Shown piece after piece: positions 62,901 through 64,000 of a stretch of DNA of 64,000 nucleotides. The DNA lies in contig NZ_SCRP01000015.1 of the NCBI RefSeq assembly GCF_004298475.1, forward strand, positions 62,001 to 126,000, in the 5' to 3' direction. The notes under the pieces are model-generated. The model saw only the letters and a list, made by a program, of their open reading frames with translations, was not told the origin of the DNA and made no database searches. Both the position numbers and the translations under genes were made by a program. Position 1 is the stretch's first letter; every line of letters begins with the position of its first letter. Source of the DNA: Paraburkholderia sp. (GTDB lineage Bacteria > Pseudomonadota > Gammaproteobacteria > Burkholderiales > Burkholderiaceae).

Positions 62901-63529
62901 GCGTTCCTCTCGCGCGAGATCGTCGCCGGCGTGCGCGCGAGGTTCGCGCGCGCGATGACCGCCGGCCTGATTCATTGCGTCACAAGCTGCGAAAAGCAAG
63001 GATCGTGCGCGTTGGCGCGCGAACGTCGCATGCGTTGAAGCGCGCGTGCCTGATGTCACGCACATCACGCACGGTACGCACGTCACGCGCGGCGCGCGTG
63101 CGCCGCGAACGGGCACGCCGCGCACCACATTCATGCAAGGGCGATGCGCGTGCGTCGCGCCGTGGCGGCCTCGCTGCCGCGCGCCGGATTCTTCCTACTA
63201 ATTCCCCGCTCATCCGCACGACAGCCGCCGGGCGCCACCCTGTGCCGCCGCGACCGGACGCAGCGGCTCATCCGCCTTCGCCTGATCCTTCGCCTGATCG
63301 CTGGAAACCGTATTCACGGTTCTTATTCTGCGCTTCCTGGTGGCGCAATCGTGCGCCATTGTGTGGCGTGTGTCCGTGATGGTGCTTTAACGCAGTGCGC
63401 ACACTGCGGCGCTCGCCGAGGTCGGCTGGCAGCGTCCATCGGAAACACGGGCGAAAAAAAAGCGGCACGTAGGCCGCTTTCATTGCCGCCGCAGCCGCGC
63501 GCCACAGGTGCGGGCGCGGCATGCAGGCG
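62901..63529. other. Spacer between the EAL gene and the permease gene
   Basis: These 629 bases hold no supported gene. Seen are CACGCAC-type repeats near 63057-63110, a 12-bp duplication CCTTCGCCTGAT near 63276-63300, and the permease terminator at 63454-63480. Confidence 0.6.
63454..63480 (-). terminator. Intrinsic terminator of the permease gene
   Basis: On the minus strand an 8-bp stem AAAGCGGC is followed by a run of eight T. It lies 50 bases beyond the permease stop. Confidence 0.9.
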
Positions 63530-64000
63530 TCAGACCGATGCTTGCTGGACGGGCTTGCGGCGCAGCAGCGCGTAGAGAATGATCGAACCGAACGTCGCGG
63601 TGCCGATGCCGCCCAGCCCGAATGCGCCGAGCTTCAGCGAAAAATCGCCTGCGCCGAGCACGAGCGTGACGGCGGCGACGATGAGGTTGCGGTTATCGGA
63701 GAAATCGACCTTGTTGACGACCCAGATGCGCGCGCCGGTCACGGCGATCAGGCCGAACACGACGATCGACACGCCGCCGAGCACCGGACCCGGAATCGTC
63801 TGGATCACGGCGCCGAACTTCGGCGAGAAACCGAGCACGATTGCGATCAGCGCGGCGACCACGAACACGAGCGTCGAGTAGATTTTGGTGACGGCCATCA
63901 CGCCGATATTCTCGGCATAGGTGGTGACGCCCGTGCCGCCGGCGAAACCCGAAACCATCGTGGCCAGTCCGTCGCCGATGAACGCGCGGCCGATATAGCG
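63530..64000 (-). CDS. uraA: Uracil/xanthine permease family transporter (N-terminal part beyond window)
   Basis: Only the last 156 or so residues are visible; the frame is open to the right edge at 64000. They show hydrophobic segments and the NCS2 signature GFAGGTGVTTYAENIGVMAVTK, plus AVTGARIWVVNKVDFSDNRN. These match UraA-type uracil:cation symporters closely. Only the C-terminal membrane part is in the window, so start and length are unknown. Confidence 0.9.
   Translation of the reverse strand, partial: RYIGRAFIGDGLATMVSGFAGGTGVTTYAENIGVMAVTKIYSTLVFVVAALIAIVLGFSPKFGAVIQTIPGPVLGGVSIVVFGLIAVTGARIWVVNKVDFSDNRNLIVAAVTLVLGAGDFSLKLGAFGLGGIGTATFGSIILYALLRRKPVQQASV

Noticed and set aside
1..64000. 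Prophage, transposon, toxin-antitoxin or defence island
   Set aside because: No integrase, transposase, inverted-repeat ends or typical defence genes were seen in either strand.

Overview
The window is 64 kb of ordinary, gene-dense, very GC-rich chromosome from a Burkholderia sensu lato bacterium (Burkholderia, Paraburkholderia or Caballeronia type; the genus cannot be fixed from sequence alone). The evidence is a set of gene families typical of that group: a methionine synthase split into two genes, PhaM, a KirBac-type potassium channel, DUF3567, DUF2917, DUF1840 and DUF3141 proteins, a 1,207-residue fused indolepyruvate ferredoxin oxidoreductase, and a GcvA-like LysR regulator. No rRNA, tRNA, insertion sequence, prophage, integrase or CRISPR array was seen. 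Two genes are cut by the window edges: lipB on the left and a uracil/xanthine permease on the right.

Layout. 1-5.3 kb: lipB, a DUF2917/LysR divergent pair, ybeD, dacC, an alpha/beta hydrolase and a [2Fe-2S] ferredoxin. 5.6-9.4 kb: an MCE-type lipid transport operon (permease, ATPase, MlaD-like protein, PqiC-like lipoprotein). 9.5-13.3 kb: birA-coaX-small membrane protein, then rfaE2 and a ferritin-like diiron protein. 13.7-17.8 kb: a minus-strand run of patatin, phaM, enoyl-CoA hydratase and FAH hydrolase. 18-25.5 kb: DUF3108, a PcaD-like hydrolase, DUF3567, and metH in two genes. 25.6-32.3 kb: DUF1840, argS, SPOR protein, dsbA, an SDR and a peptide-binding protein. 32.5-38 kb: a DUF3141 PhaC-like protein divergent from pta-ackA. 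38-42.5 kb: a VOC remnant, ghrA, HMG-CoA lyase and a tight run of YbaK, DUF1289, MaoC and MBL genes. 43-47.4 kb: a haloacetate-dehalogenase-like hydrolase, nitronate monooxygenase, LysR and a porin. 48-57.6 kb: a BASS transporter, an EAL-CBS-GGDEF protein, a LacI / sugar isomerase / sugar kinase operon, two small proteins and a Kir channel. 57.9-64 kb: the indolepyruvate oxidoreductase, an EAL protein and the permease.

Functional themes. Envelope and lipid maintenance is represented by the MCE operon, dacC, rfaE2, patatin, porin and dsbA. Polyhydroxybutyrate and acyl-CoA metabolism is represented by phaM, the PhaC-like DUF3141 protein beside pta-ackA, enoyl-CoA hydratase, HMG-CoA lyase and MaoC. 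Cofactor metabolism is represented by lipB, birA and coaX, and c-di-GMP signalling by two EAL proteins.

I did not find a clearly new multi-gene system. The most notable observations are: (1) a single in-frame TGA where the family is expected to have Trp, inside the cobalamin-dependent methionine synthase; (2) a DUF3141 protein that keeps a PHA-synthase Cys-Asp-His triad and carries a histone-H1-like Lys/Ala tail; (3) a glyoxalase-fold gene that lacks its middle; and (4) many short (8-13 bp) tandem duplications next to, and twice across, stop codons.
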